This document shows, piece by piece, positions 23,263-36,480 of a DNA stretch of 59,388 bases. The stretch comes from Geosiphon pyriformis (Eukaryota > Glomeromycota > Glomeromycetes > Archaeosporales > Geosiphonaceae). How positions within the stretch are numbered: position 1 is the stretch's first letter; the number at the start of each line of letters is the position of its first letter. A program made the translations under genes and the position numbers. Under the pieces are notes generated by a model. The model did not search any database, was not told where the DNA came from, and was given only the letters and a program-made list of their open reading frames with translations. The stretch spans positions 1-59,388 of the forward strand of contig JAAOMT010000200.1 of assembly GCA_016748015.1 (NCBI GenBank), given 5' to 3'.

Positions 23263-23521
23263 ATTACAAAATAATAACTGTTTTTATTAATTATAGAATA
23301 AGAACTCTTATATTATTAATTAATAACTTGCCAATTTTAATAGTTAAAAAAAGCAAATTATATAGATACTTGAATATTTTTTTGTCATTTAATAATTTAT
23401 ATAAACTTAATACAATTAAAACATATTTAAACATTAAATTTTTTATTAATATAATTTTAGAAAAAATTATCTCAAACAAACAGTTTTTTTATTTATTATT
23501 AATTACAAATTACAATTTAAT
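23263..23521 (+). pseudogene. LINE J ORF2 relic: RT C-terminal part
   Basis: The open stretch 23328-23525 reads IVKKSKLYRYLNIFLSFNNLYKLNTIKTYLNIKFF, which matches IAKKEEPYHYLKIYLFANSLSKPSLAKAYLDVKFF of LINE D. ILEKIISNKQFFYLL matches VLRKTISDKQFCYLV. LINE B interrupts it at 23522-23533. Confidence 0.85.
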
Positions 23522-23671
23522 TTAGTTTTAATATTTTATTTTTATTTAACACATTTAATGAGTGTAGCCCAATTGCTATCTAGTATATAGAACCAAACTA
23601 AGAGGCTCAAACTAAATGTGACTCACGCACTTTCTACATGTGGCTAGCCACTCAGACCAGACAAGGCAACA

Positions 23672-26600
23672 CTACACATCTATAACTACCTGCACACTGC
23701 CACCCAGACCAGAAAAGAAACAAAAAGGCTTCCGACGACCAAAGCTAACAGCAAAGAAATTGGCCAAACCAAGCAATCTCACAATACCGTCAGACAAAAC
23801 CGAAGACACACCACAAGGGAGCCCAGAAACAACACCAACATCACAGACCAGACCAGCCTTCTCCATCACCACCTGGTGGCTGGCTCTAGCCAACCATACC
23901 TTAGCACGATGTAAACCAACAACGAACCTAACATAATCAACAATCCTAGCAGTGGCCACCTTTTTATCCTCAAAAACATCGCAAGTCTCCTCATACCACT
24001 CCTCCAGCACAAACCCTTTGCACACCAAAGTGTACAGCCCAACATCAATGAAACATTGAGACAAAACCCGCAACACAGCAGAAGCAGAGGAACCACCAGC
24101 CAAAGCTGACCAACGAGCAGAAGCCTCCACCAAAATCTCACCACAAATGCCAGACTCATGAACACAAGTAAAAACATGGTCAGAGAACTCCACCTCACCG
24201 CAAAACAAACACAACACACTAGGATAGCATTTATCATACAACCTCTTCCTAATGGCCACCAGCAACCTCCTGTGCACAGCCTTCATAACATAAGTGCGAA
24301 GCGATGAGGATGCGCGGCTAGTGAACCCAGCAAACATATGAGAATCAGGATGCCACACCTTCGCTGTGACAACCCAGTCTATGCAACCAATTATCACATC
24401 CGGAACTACATCACAACCAGGCCCAGCTTCCCAATGAGCACAACAAATTGATCGAAAAATATTTCTGACAAAATAATGGGCATTACCAGAAACAGCGACA
24501 CCCTCAGTAACCAAAAAATGTTTATGCACATCGGTACAAAGGGAAAAGGGAGACCCAGAGGCAGCCTCAGCAGCCAAGTCAGCTCTCACATTACCAGGAA
24601 TTCCAGAGTGTCCTTTTACCTTAACCCAACTTACACTAAGATTCTTATCCCTGACCAAATTGAAAATATGACGCTTTTCCAGCCAGCATTGATTACGGAA
24701 ATCAGGAGCAACCAAAGACATCTCAGACACACATGCATCAATGGCAGCCTGGCTGTCAAGACGCAACACCACAGTACTTGAAGAAGGAACACACTCCAAA
24801 GCCAAAGCGACAGCCTGTAACTCGGCCATAGTAGATGACAAAAAACCACAAACAGTGACACCAATACTCATATCCAAGACCAGAAAGTACGCAGCAGCAC
24901 CACAGGCAACCTCAGCAAAGCCTGCATTCCTCAAAGACCCATCCGTGAAAACTTCAAAAGAGTCTGACCAAATGTCATGCAATCCATTTTTAACCGCAGA
25001 AAATTCCCCAGACCTCAAAATGTTCAAACCAAGCTTTTCTGCTGAGCCAACAGAACCAGAAAATGAGTAACCCTGACCTTTCAAAAACTCAGAAAAAACC
25101 ATGAACCAGTGAGGCACAGGGCCATGTGGATCCAACCTCTTCCAACAACGAAAAGTTTTCCAATCCAACAAAACACCTTTCTTATCAAAAAGCCAATCAC
25201 CAAAAGCAACACCAAAACGTTTAAGAGATTTGACCGAATCAAAATACAGAGACTTTCCAAGAACAGAGGACAATGGGAACTGACCAGGACTACGAAATGC
25301 AGTGGGGAGGTTGTTCACCAAAGTAAGCTTATTGCCCAGAAAGATCTTCACCATCCCAGCCAAAAAATTGTTCACCGGACTAACACGCAACCTGACCGGA
25401 AACTGCAAAGGATCTAAAGAAGCCCAACCAAGAACCTGTAGGTTCAAAAACCTATGTCTAAACAAACGCCCAAGAATGCCAAAAGCATTAGAAAATGCCA
25501 TCAAAGCAGCAACCTTCCCTTCAGACTGCACCTGCTCAAAAGGCTTTAGGCCATACAATGAGGGATGATGCAAAGCAGCGTCAGGAAAATCACGGGGGAG
25601 ACAAGCCTTGGACCTAAGACCCTTTCTAACCAAGACATCCCACTTGCGACAAACATTAGATGAGACAAAACTGAACTGAATACGANNNNNNNNNNNNNNN
25701 NNNNNNNNNNNNNNNNNNNNNNNNNNNNNNNNNNNNNNNNNNNNNNNNNNNNNNNNNNNNNNNNNNNNNNNNNNNNNNNNNNNNNNNNNNNNNNNNNNNN
25801 NNNNNNNNNNNNNNNNNNNNNNNNNNNNNNNNNNNNNNNNNNNNNNNNNNNNNNNNNNNNNNNNNNNNNNNNNNNNNNNNNNNNNNNNNNNNNNNNNNNN
25901 NNNNNNNNNNNNNNNNNNNNNNNNNNNNNNNNNNNNNNNNNNNNNNNNNNNNNNNNNNNNNNNNNNNNNNNNNNNNNNNNNNNNNNNNNNNNNNNNNNNN
26001 NNNNNNNNNNNNNNNNNNNNNNNNNNNNNNNNNNNNNNNNNNNNNNNNNNNNNNNNNNNNNNNNNNNNNNNNNNNNNNNNNNNNNNNNNNNNNNNNNNNN
26101 NNNNNNNNNNNNNNNNNNNNNNNNNNNNNNNNNNNNNNNNNNNNNNNNNNNNNNNNNNNNNNNNNNNNNNNNNNNNNNNNNNNNNNNNNNNNNNNNNNNN
26201 NNNNNNNNNNNNNNNNNNNNNNNNNNNNNNNNNNNNNNNNNNNNNNNNNNNNNNNNNNNNNNNNNNNNNNNNNNNNNNNNNNNNNNNNNNNNNNNNNNNN
26301 NNNNNNNNNNNNNNNNNNNNNNNNNNNNNNNNNNNNNNNNNNNNNNNNNNNNNNNNNNNNNNNNNNNNNNNNNNNNNNNNNNNNNNNNNNNNNNNNNNNN
26401 NNNNNNNNNNNNNNNNNNNNNNNNNNNNNNNNNNNNNNNNNNNNNNNNNNNNNNNNNNNNNNNNNNNNNNNNNNNNNNNNNNNNNNNNNNNNNNNNNNNN
26501 NNNNNNNNNNNNNNNNNNNNNNNNNNNNNNNNNNNNNNNNNNNNNNNNNNNNNNNNNNNNNNNNNNNNNNNNNNNNNNNNNNNNNNNNNNNNNNNNNNNN

Positions 26601-28375
26601 NNNNNNNNNNNNNNNNNNNNNNNNNNNNNNNNNNNNNNNNNNACTCCATCCCAGTCATAAGGCTTAGGAATTATTGACACCCAAGCCCTCTTCCACAAAA
26701 CAGGCACCACACCACCAGACAAACATTTATTAAACAGCACCAACAGGCACCCCAAAACCACCTTACCACCATGTTTTCATAACTCATTAGGAACACCAGA
26801 CAAACCAGCAGCCTTGTCATCAGGAAAACCACCAACAACAGAAAGTAACTCGCCCATACTGATTGCACTCATAACACCTGAAAAAGCATCATCCCGAACA
26901 TAGTCCAAAGACGCGTACTGACAAGCCCAAAGACCAGGAAGCACTGACTGCATGGAGCGTTTCCTTGTCCACCCCTCCATTATTCTATCCATACTGGACT
27001 TCACTTTTTCAGGCAACAAAACCAGATCATCATCAACTATCAAGTAATCCAACACAACCTTGTGAAAAAGCTTTTCCAACACACTCCTGATTATACTACC
27101 CTTATCCGAACAGAAATTATCCATGCGCTTCTCAATCGCCTTCCTAACCAAAGCTTCCTCAGCCAACTTTGACTCAAACATCTTCGACCTCCTGTAATCT
27201 CTACAAACCAATGACAAATGCCTAACAACAACATCAGATTTAACACCTGAGCCAACCAAATCCTTGAAAGCACAAGCCTTCGCGTCATCTAGAGTCGACC
27301 ATTTACTCACAAGACGATCAGTGCCCAGCAAGTCACCAGAGCAAAATTTCTTGACAATCTTGGCCACCAACAATTCCAGACCAAAAAACCTAAAAGAATG
27401 TTTGTTTCTCAAACACTTGAATTCACTAAACCAATGCCTCAAAAATGTCACATCAGCAGAATCCACCACAGCTCCCACCAGAATTGCCCATATAGCATCC
27501 ACATCACCACATATTTCAGCACCAGAGAACACCTTACCCAAAGACAAAAGTTTAGCTGACAAGAGATCTTTAAACTTAGCCCATCCAACACAGTCAGCAT
27601 TCTTGATTTTGAACTTCCAACAATCCTTATTCGCCTGCTTGCGCAAACTGTTCAATTGTATATCTAGAAGCCCACCCAAACTGACTGAAACCACAACTGC
27701 CTTGTGATCGGTGTCAAAGAAATCTGAAACAGAGACAACTTGATGACCAGCAACAGCAGAAGACAAATTACCACCAACAAAAATATAATCAATCGTTTTC
27801 CCAACCCCTTTCGAATTGCTCCACGTATAAGAATTAGCCAAATGATGACCAACAAATGAATTGACCAAACCCAAACTCAAACAAAACTTGAAACTAGCAT
27901 TTCTACCAGATCCATTCTCATTAAGGTCCCCACCCAAGACAACAAAATTGCTGGAATTGACCGCCTTTGCAATGAGGGTGTTAACTTCAGAAGCCTGACC
28001 AAATCTAGCCCCAGAGGAAGCACCAGCATACAACCCCAAAACAGTAACCGAGAGCTTGCCCTTAAACAGGAGCTGAACAGAAATAACCTGACCAGGAATC
28101 TCCTCCACCTTAGATACATGACGGGCCAAAGAAGTGTTCATAACAATCGCAACCCCAGCACCCATAAAACCCTTATCCAAGCCAGAAAAAAATACTCGTA
28201 TTCCATCAAACTTATCCTTTATCCACGGCCCAGAAGAGGACCTCAACTTAGTCTCAGTGATAAAAGAAACCATATTTCCCGAGTTCACATGCCAACAAAC
28301 AACATCCACTTGTTTCGCAGGAACATTAATACCCTGAACATTGCACGTAGCAAATTTCCAAACCAAACTACTCAT
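23672..28375 (-). pseudogene. LINE B ORF2: endonuclease, RT, RNase H, finger
   Basis: A single frame of 1,567 codons with one stop (TGA 26779-26777, where LINE A has TGG for Trp) and a 319-codon N-run that keeps frame. The APE-type endonuclease at residues 1-240 keeps all catalytic motifs: CNVQG, ITETKL, GGDLNEN, TIDYIF and DTDHKAV. RT follows, with FPDDKAAGLSG and SIIPKPYDWDG before the gap and the YRIQFSF thumb region after it. RNase H (about 24560-24975) has FTDGS, MAEL, RLDSQAA and the terminal NVRADLA, all intact. The finger CLFCGEVEFSDHVFTC (about 24165-24212) comes next, then a conserved C-terminal region ending QVVIDV. The ATG overlaps the ORF1 stop (ATGA). Confidence 0.93.
25686..26642. 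other. Assembly gap of 957 Ns
   Basis: A run of N inside the RT of LINE B. From the conserved Val after the DWDG block to the Arg of RIQFSF, LINE B spans 321 codons including Ns, while LINE A spans 315. The gap size is therefore close to correct and is not an arbitrary filler. Confidence 0.95.
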
Positions 28376-30336
28376 TGAGATGGAGGAAAAGCCAACGAAC
28401 CCGATCCAGAACGCAGATGATCCAATCTATCCAAGACCGAGTGAACTGAAGCCTCAAGAGCCATTATATTCGATTCCAAACCGCCAATCTTGGCAGTCAA
28501 AACCTTAGAACTGCTCGGACTGAAATCAACAACCGACCCACCAACATTGGGAGAAGAAGAGGCAGACGACAACAACGTGCCATTCAACTCCAAACCCGGG
28601 TCCATATCTGAAACAATGGCAGTTGAAGACACCAAAGGAAGAGCTGAGGGAGAAGACGCCAATGGCACCAAGTCAACGAAACTTAACTTCTTTAAAATGA
28701 GTGAGACTTGGTCTGAGAAAATTTCTATGGAGCATTCCAGTACAGCTAGGCAACCACCTAGATCAGCAGCACCAGACGAGGAGGAATCCATTGAAAAAGC
28801 CATCGAACCAGAGACCAAACTGACACCAGGAGCACCTGAAGAGACAACGCGAGAGGGGGAACTGCCTGCCACTTGGGCCCATGTCTTCCTACCAAAAGAA
28901 ACTGGACGAGCGACAGGGGCCGACTTCTTCTTATATATCCCAGCTAGACGAACCCGATCTTGCTCAGAAACTACCTTTCTTCTTCAAACACCAGAATACA
29001 CACCCAAGGAACAATTGACTGAAACATAACCAAATTGTTTACAATGAGCACAACTGGCCAAAGAAAGACCAGCCCAACGCAAACTCACATTCCTGAAAAC
29101 TGGAACGGTACCAATAGCAGCCAATTTGGATGCCTCATCACCAAAACAAATTACAGCACATCTATCACGAACATATGAACTAGGGTTACGGCCAATATAA
29201 CAAGTCTTCCCACCATATGATTCCAACAAATTGGAGAGGTCATGAGCATTAGTGCCAACTGGAAGAGTATAAAGTAAAGCCCGATGCTGATCCTTCGATA
29301 CCCACGTTTGTTTATCAATATTTGCTTTTGCCACTCAGACCGAATCCTTTCCCATGAGCACAGACCATCTAACTGCGACCAAATCAGCCATCTCAGATGA
29401 TTTATATTTTACCAGGGCCTTTTGCCAAAGACCAATAAGCTGCACTTTGATTGAAACAACCTTGCCAAACCTGGAGAACACCGCCTCAATTGCCGATTTG
29501 GGAAGATCTACTGGGATTTCTTTGATGATCACCTTCCGATCTGAATGGCTGTTTACTTTTCTTAGATCATCATTTACCAATATTTTTTCACAGATTGCCA
29601 ACTCTCTGGTCTTAACCAAACTAGACTCACTTGTGAAAGTTGACCTAATGACTCCAGAAAATTTTGAGGGAGTCAAAGCACCCCCAAAACCATCAATTTT
29701 ATAAAAAATCTTTTTGACCTTAAACAACTTATCACTATTTGACTTTCCAGGCACAGCTGACAACTCCACATCTAAAGTGAAAGATTTTACTGGCTCAAAA
29801 CGATGACACTCTAAACCACATGACTTGGGTGGCAGCAACTGATTGGACCCAACAAACGTGCGAGGAGGGAGCTCCAAAACATTATTGTCGTCGTTTTCCA
29901 GATTGAAAGAAGGTTGTTTTGGCAGCTTGCCTAAGACATACATCCTTGTCCTTGTCTTCCTCAGAGTAACGTCATCCATCAAGTCGTCGTTTCCAGAGGC
30001 GTTGGAATCGATGTAACTAGTTTCTTCGGCAACCAAGTTTTCCATATCCTCCAAGTCAGACACCTCGCTGATGTTGTTACTCTCATTCTCCACTTCACTA
30101 CTCCAAGATGCCTTACATTCACTGCCATCAGCCAGCAATGGGTCTGCATACAAAAGTCCAGCTGGAGAATCTATCACGGTACCAGACACGACAGGTTTCC
30201 TCACTTTCTTGAAAGAGGCACCACGAGAGTAAACACTTTCAACATGAGCCTTCTTTTTAGAGCCTGACCGGGACCCCAACCCAGTCGAAATCGAGCTCAA
30301 AACACCAGCAGAAGAGCCAGCCGGATCCATAGCCAC
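28372..30336 (-). pseudogene. LINE B ORF1, two stops
   Basis: A 655-codon frame broken by TGA at 29337-29335 and by TGA near 28986, the latter at a codon that is CGA in LINE C (GVRGRR). The N-terminus is acidic and Ser-rich. RRM 1 contains VIIKEIPVDLPKSAIEAVF and WQKALVKY. RRM 2 contains ALLYTLPVGTNAHDLSNLL and AVICFGD. The knuckle reads CAHCKQFGYVSVNC, with Tyr in the His position (His in LINE C). A Ser-rich region and two helices (AVLECSIEIFSDQVSLILKKL; KIGGLESNIMALEASVHSVL) end the protein. It would bind and chaperone element RNA. The first 250 residues differ strongly from LINE C, while the rest is nearly identical. Confidence 0.92.
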
Positions 30337-30476
30337 AAATATAGGTGTGTTCAGAGAAATAGCGACGAAAACAAAAAGGAAAAGGTATAAAGGAAATGTA
30401 TTTCTTTGGCAGAATAACTTTGCTCTCAGTGTGGCCAGGGGATCGACGAGAGAAAGAATTACAATTAGTTTTAATA

Positions 30477-30831
30477 AGCATATATAATAAATAAAATATT
30501 ATAATAAAAAAAAATTTAAAATTAATGTTTAATTTGTTAATAAATTTTCTGAATAATACTGTTTATTATTTATTTTTATATGACTTGAAATTTTTTAAGC
30601 TGAGAATAAAATAATTTTTATGATTAATTTTTCAAATACTAATGGCATTTTTAATTAATTATTTAATTATAGATTTCTGAATTTACAGATTCTAAGTTGG
30701 TTTTTTAATCATCTTTTTGTTTTTTTGTTTGATTTAAAATTAGTTCTATAAACAATTTTTTGATTAAAGTTGTGAAAATTTTTTGAAAATATAATATATT
30801 TTTTGTAAACAATTTATTTTTTGCTTTTTAA
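30477..30831 (+). pseudogene. LINE J ORF2 relic: RT thumb region
   Basis: Between LINEs B and D. YYLFLYDLKFFKL aligns with HHPSLYGLKPFEQ, ILMAFLIN with ALMAFSNA, and a later piece (FYKQFFD, ENFLKI, FCKQFIF) with VNNFLAGMVKIFLGNK. The translated match continues into 48476 after LINE D is removed. Confidence 0.75.
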
Positions 30832-30968
30832 TTTTATTATTATTATTAGGTTTAATAAGTGCAGCCCAGTCATTATCTAGTATACAGAATTAAACAATGT
30901 GATTCCAACTACATGCAACTTACATACTTGTTACATGTGACTAGCTACTTAAACTGGTCAAGATAATA

Positions 30969-33900
30969 CTATATACTTATATAAACTACAGAGTTTTTAT
31001 TAACACCAGAGAAAAAAACACAAGGTGAATGCTGACCAAAACTTATACCCAAAGATTCAGAAACACCAAGCATATGAATGACTCTTAGAGACAAATCAGC
31101 ATTGACTAAGTCTGGCAAAAAAGAAACCACACTATTATCAACCACCAAATCAATCCTTTTCAGTTCTGTTTTATGTTTTACCCTAATATACCATATAGAT
31201 TGATGGTGAAACTCAACCAAACAGTAAGAAAAATTCACCAAAACTAAAATAGCCTGAATTTTATTATCAAACAAATTCAAAGCTTTTTTGGCCCATTCTT
31301 TGAAAACAAATCTTTTGTAAAGAACCATGTACAACTCCACATCTGATAGGCAAGACAACAAAGATTGCACTATTTGAAAGAAAATGGGTAGCTTATTATT
31401 ATACAAAGAAGACCAAAACTTAATATAACCTGAAATCAAAGTTGTTCACATATTTGCATCACTTGAACACATAAAAAAATGGTTGGAAGTATCCAACCCC
31501 CCACAAAATAAGTACAGAACACCTGAATAAGACTTGTTATATAGTTTTTTGTGTATAGCAACAGAGAGCCTCCCATAAACAGCCTTCATTATATAAGTTT
31601 GCAGATTGCAAGTAGACATACTTGTAGTCCCAGCCAATATGTGTGAGTCAGGATGCTATATCTTAGCCATTTGCACCCAATTGATATTATAAAAAAAAGA
31701 CCTATTAATGATCTTGGACCCTAAACTAATCTTCTAAAACACATTAGCTATTGCTCTATAAATGTCCCGAACAAAATAGTGAGCATTTCCAGATATCACC
31801 AAACCATCAGCCACCAAATATCTTTTAGAAATACCAACTGGAAGGGAAACAGAGAGATAAGCAGCAGCCCCAGTCAATTCATTAGCACAATCATTGCCAA
31901 ACACACTAGAATGCTCTTTTATCTTAAGCCAAACCATCTTCAAGACTTTTTTTCTCATTAGATTGAAAATCAAACAACATTCTACTCAGTATTTATCTTA
32001 AAAATCAAGTCCAAATAAACCAAGACCTGAACTACACACATTAATAGTAGTCTAATTGTCCAAGTTCAGAATAACTGTACACAAAGAGAAAATACACTTC
32101 AAAGCCAAAGCAATAGCATGTATCTTAGTCATTATAGAAAACAAAATGCCAGACACATGAGCACTAACACCAACACCCACATCCAGAAAAAAAGCCACCA
32201 TATCACCAGCCACCTCCAGGATACCCAGTCTCTTCAATAAGCCATCAATATATATATTAAAGACATCAGCCAAATACTATGCAGAAGATCTCTTAAAGAC
32301 CCGAACTTATTTAAATCCAACACATTACAAGAAACCTAACCTGAAACATTAACATCAGCAATAACAGAATGGCCTATTTTATTCAAAAAATCTGATGCAA
32401 CAATGTACCAAGCTGGCACAAAACCTCTTGGATCTAATTTTTTTCAATGGCAAAAGATTATTCAAGACATTAAGCTACTATGTTTATCTAACAGTCTGTT
32501 GTTAAAGACAATACCAAAATATTTCAAAGATATCACTATCCTATAATAGGCCTTCTTTTCCAAAATATCTGACATAAAAAATCTATTTGGACTGTAAAAA
32601 GCTTGCAGCAGACAGTTTTTCAGAGCAATCTTATTGTTCAAAAAAATTTTTACAACCCCAGCCAGAAAGTTGTTTATATGACTAACCCATAATTTAACAA
32701 GATGCTGAAAAGGATTGTTGGGAGCCCAACCCAAAACTTGCAAGTCCAAGAACCAATGGTCAAAAAAATAGCCAAGAATATCAACAGAATTAGCAAACAA
32801 AACAATCAAAGCTGTTTTATCCTTAGCTTGAAGTTGCTTAAATGTTTTTAAATTGTACAGCAAAAAATAATACAGCACTTTACATAAAAAATTACTAGGT
32901 AGTCTTGCCTTTAACTTCAAACTCTTTTTGATTAAAAAATCCCACTTTTGATAAACGTTGATTAAAGTAAAACTAAACTGAATACAGTAACTAACAATTG
33001 GCTGCAAAACAGCAAATACCAAATAACAAAACTGCTTGTCAGAAATTGTTTTCCTTAGGACCATGTTTACAAAAAATTTAACATCCAAATAGGCCTTGGC
33101 CAAACTGGGTTTGGACAAACTATTAGCAAAAAGATAAATCTTCAAGTAATGGTAAGGCTCTTCCTTCTTTGCAATAGAAATTAGATACCAATTGATTGTC
33201 AAAAAAGCCCTATTAACTCTTGGGTTGATAAAAATAACCACTGTTTTCTTACTGTTGATAGATATGTTATTGACATCAAAAAATTCACTGGCAATATTCA
33301 AAATATACTGAATTGAGGTCTGGTTATTTTCCATTCAAATTGTGTCATTGACAAAAACACCAGCTGCAAAAAATAAAGTTTTCCCTTCAATACTCTCCAC
33401 TTTGTCTGACTTAGCCACAAATTTAGTATCAATATGATAACTACACAAATTTTCATGTCTCTTAACCTCACATAAAAGGGGATTATAGAAAATCTGCCAG
33501 AAAAGAGGCAAAAAGATTTCACCTTAATCCAGCTTATAATAAACACAGTAACTCTTTGAGAGGCCAAAGTCAGTCATAATCCTGTTAATCCAGTCCAGAT
33601 AAATACTTCCAAAAAAGTTTATGAAATGTTTACACATTTTAATCTGTCTCAAACTGTTTTTTAAGTGATGCCAGCTAACTAAATCATAAGCCTTCTTTAT
33701 GTTCTGCAAGACCAACCAAAGTTCTCGGTTTTTTTCCAAAGCATTCTTAATGACAAAACCAACTGCAAAAACTAGAGAGTGAGTAGATATACCTTTCAAA
33801 ACCAAAAAATTATCACCACAAAGGACCCCATGAGCACTATAGACAAGAGAAATCTGATCTGAAAGTATCTTTAACAGAATTTTCTTGGCCATTTTGATGA

Positions 33901-34092
33901 GAGCTATTGGCCTAGTATTAGTCAGCACCCCATTTCAGTCATAGAGCTTGGGAATCATAGAAATTTAGGCTCTTCTCCATAATATGGGAACTGCACCAAC
34001 AGCCAAACAACAATTTAAAAAAACCAAGAAACAATTTATGACCTCAGAACTACAATGCTTTCACAACTCATTTTGAATACCAGATAGGCTGA
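30969..34092 (-). pseudogene. LINE D ORF2, RT to C-terminus
   Basis: Fragments in order: RT fingers and palm at 33524-33928 (NTRPIALIKMAKKIL, ELWLVLQNIKKAYDLVSW), FVNDTI near 33345 (normally FxDDM), the remainder of RT at 32462-33334, RNase H at 32052-32273 (IYIDGLLKRLG; the Asp is kept, the Ser lost) and 31734-31973 (WLKIKEHSSVFGNDCANELTG), the finger LYLFCGGLDTSNHFFMC at 31446-31560, and the C-terminus at 30969-31439 (FGQHSPCVFFSGVNK). Stops and shifts separate them. The reading GLSGIQNEL at 34092 continues on the far side of the gypsy element as PNGKTAG at 44902. Confidence 0.85.
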
Positions 34093-34899
34093 TGTTACTT
34101 ATAAAAAGAAAAACAGATATAGAAAATAATAGACCAATAGAAGAGTAGTAATTAGCACATAAGCATATTGCTCAGTAATGTAGAGCAATGTAAGAAAATT
34201 AGGGCACATTGCTCAGCAATGTGAGCATTGTTCAAGAAATCATAGCACATCACTTGGAAATGTGAGCAATCTTGTAAAACATTAATTATGTATATATAGT
34301 GGTAGTATTAAAAGAAGAAAAAACAGATCTCTCAGTTTAAATTTGATCTAAGCAACTTTCTATTCACAAATATCAATAAATAATTATTTACTATCTCAAT
34401 TCACTCTTTACTATTAACACTCTATGTTAATAGTAATTAATACTTAATTACACTAGAACAATAGCTCTTAATCATGGCTATTAATAGGATACTAACATTT
34501 ATTGCCTTGACTTATTTCTTTATTTTCTTTTATTTTCTTTGTTATTTTTTTTTTGTTGTACTAATTGATTAAGAGGATTAAAGTATTGAGTTATTGATAT
34601 CAAGAATAACCTGGTAAAAGACCCCAAAGGAAAGATATAACATTGAAAATTTAAAGATAGCTTACCAGAAAAACATCTCTGCCAGATTACTGGCCACCAT
34701 GCTAAGAAAAAAATTGGACAGAATTGCAATTCTGGAAGGCTACTGAAACAACTATTAAATCTCTGTCTATTATACAAAGAACTTCACAACAAAACCTTCA
34801 GATTATAAAAACCTTCAGAAATTAACACCATTATATCAACTGAGTACCAAGTTACAGATTTGTTATTTGCTTTGAAACCTCAAATAATTATTTGTAACA
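34093..34899 (+). repeat. 5' LTR of gypsy element 2
   Basis: Starts TGTTACTTATAA and ends TTGTAACA. U3 holds about two to three copies of a 40-bp unit with CACATTGCTCAGCAATGT-like palindromes. A TATATATAG box lies at 34291-34299. The LTR is 91 bp shorter than the 3' LTR because it has fewer repeat units. Confidence 0.9.
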
Positions 34900-34901
34900 T
34901 T

Positions 34902-34918
34902 TGGTGCTCTCTGTGAGG
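34902..34918 (+). promoter_or_regulatory. Primer-binding site, gypsy element 2
   Basis: TGGTGCTCTCTGTGAGG starts two bases after the LTR, as in gypsy 1 (3517), differing mainly by transitions. The two elements use the same primer tRNA type. Confidence 0.65.
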
Positions 34919-34963
34919 TATAATCCTACAAAAAACCAGCACCAATACAACAACAATCCAAAA

Positions 34964-36480
34964 GTAGCAGAACTAGAAAGAATAGAGACAAACCATTTAG
35001 GATTCACCAAATTTTTGTTTCAACACTATTGTTAACACTTGGGATTAACTAACAACTACCTATCAGTAGAATCAGCCTTCAATTTTTATGTCAATAAAAG
35101 AATCTTATATTTGCTAGGAGTACCAGTAGAAACTAATTCAGCCAGAAGAAATTTCTACAATAAATTAATCCAAAATACTAGCTTATCAGCAAATTATAAT
35201 TTTATGGCCATCCTTACTGAAATCAATAAAGAAATTGAACATTACATTCAACAAAGATACCCAATCACCTATGCAAACAAAGGCAAAGAAAAACTACAAA
35301 TACCAGCAGTAACACCTCAAAGAATACAACCACTTATGTGGAAGAAAACAAAAATAGGACTCTCAATTAATCCATCATACCATTATACATTCAGAAGCAT
35401 TATCAACATCTTATCAGCAGGTATGTCCATATCAAATATAACATTAACATTTGGATGACTTCTATTTCAAAGTAAACAAAAGAAAGCAGAATTACTAGGA
35501 ATCTATGGTAATTACTTTGAAAGATTTAAATTGTGATTACCAATGCCATCAGAATTTTGATTACCACCACCTCTACCAGATTTCAGAATCATGAGTTCTT
35601 GGGAAGTAATGGAATTAGAAGAAGAAGAAGACGATAATCAGAAATTCAACTATCAAAACCCAATTATTAACAACTCTGAAATTAAAAAACAGAACATTTA
35701 AATTCAGCAAAACCCAATTGTGGAAAATCTGGAAATTGAAACTCCAAATTTTCAAACTCCATAAAACCAGATTGATTCCAATTCTAACATTAATAATCAA
35801 CAACACTTACTGTTAATAATCATTATCAATCCACTACCAATTGCTATACTACAACAATTACCACCATAACAACAACAACAACCACAACCAAACTTGGATC
35901 CAATGGTCTACGCCCTAATAGTAAGGCTTAAAAAGTTCACAGGCAAAGAAGACAATGTCCAAGTATGGCTAAATAATATTGAAAAAGCCATCACAGCCAA
36001 TAGATGAAATAATGTCAGAGTCATACAAGCCATCTCATACTTTCTTTAGAATACTGTCAACTCATGGTATTAAAGCTTAATTAACAAACTTCAAGATTTC
36101 AATGTCTTTAAGCTTGCATTCTTACAATATTTTAGCAATAATAATAGCATTAACCAATTGGCCAACACTTTTACTACCATCAAACAAGGAGAAAATAAAG
36201 CAGTCATCACTTACTTGAGACACTTCCATAGAAATCTATGCCAAATTCAGGCCATACAGACCAATTATTTTACAGTGCCACAAATTTTAAACCAATTCAT
36301 TAAAAATCTGTGCAGTAGCATCTTTCAATGTGTATGCCCAATACATCCAGCAGACCTTCAAGTCGCAGTTACAAATGCCAGAGATTTTGAAACAGCTAAA
36401 CTCAAAGCCAATTATGCCCAAACCATAAATTTAGTAATGACAGATCATCTGACTTGGATTCCAAATTAAAGCAATTCAGT
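34964..36480 (+). pseudogene. Gypsy 2 Gag (matrix-like and capsid regions)
   Basis: The same layout as gypsy 1 Gag. The N-terminal part (35039-35458) reads VESAFNFYVNKRI and later PITYANKGKEKLQIPAVTPQRIQ. A Gln/Asn-rich linker follows, and the capsid-like core at 35903-36469 has VQVWLNNIEKAI, then FLQYFSNNNSINQLANTFTTIKQ. Stops occur near 35033, 36005 and 36049. The frame again shifts by one base before the zinc knuckle. Confidence 0.8.

Larger units (their letters stand above)
23534..30464 (-). mobile_element. Full-length, recent LINE B
   Basis: A 6,931-bp non-LTR retrotransposon with a 12-bp duplication TTAGTTTTAATA (23522-23533 and 30465-30476). The 5' UTR is about 130 bp (30337-30464), ORF1 lies at 28372-30336 and ORF2 at 23672-28375, with a 3' UTR of about 110 bp and an AATAAAA-type tail. 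Base composition is far richer in G+C than the surrounding relics, CpG is still common, and only three nonsense changes are visible. It is in the same family as LINE C. A run of 957 Ns covers the RT fingers and palm. Confidence 0.93.

Noticed and set aside
28118-29029. Plus-strand open frames inside LINE B (for example 28490-29029, 24741-25070, 27264-27707)
   Set aside because: They are shadows of ORF1 and ORF2 on the minus strand. The same shadows appear opposite ORF1 in LINE C.
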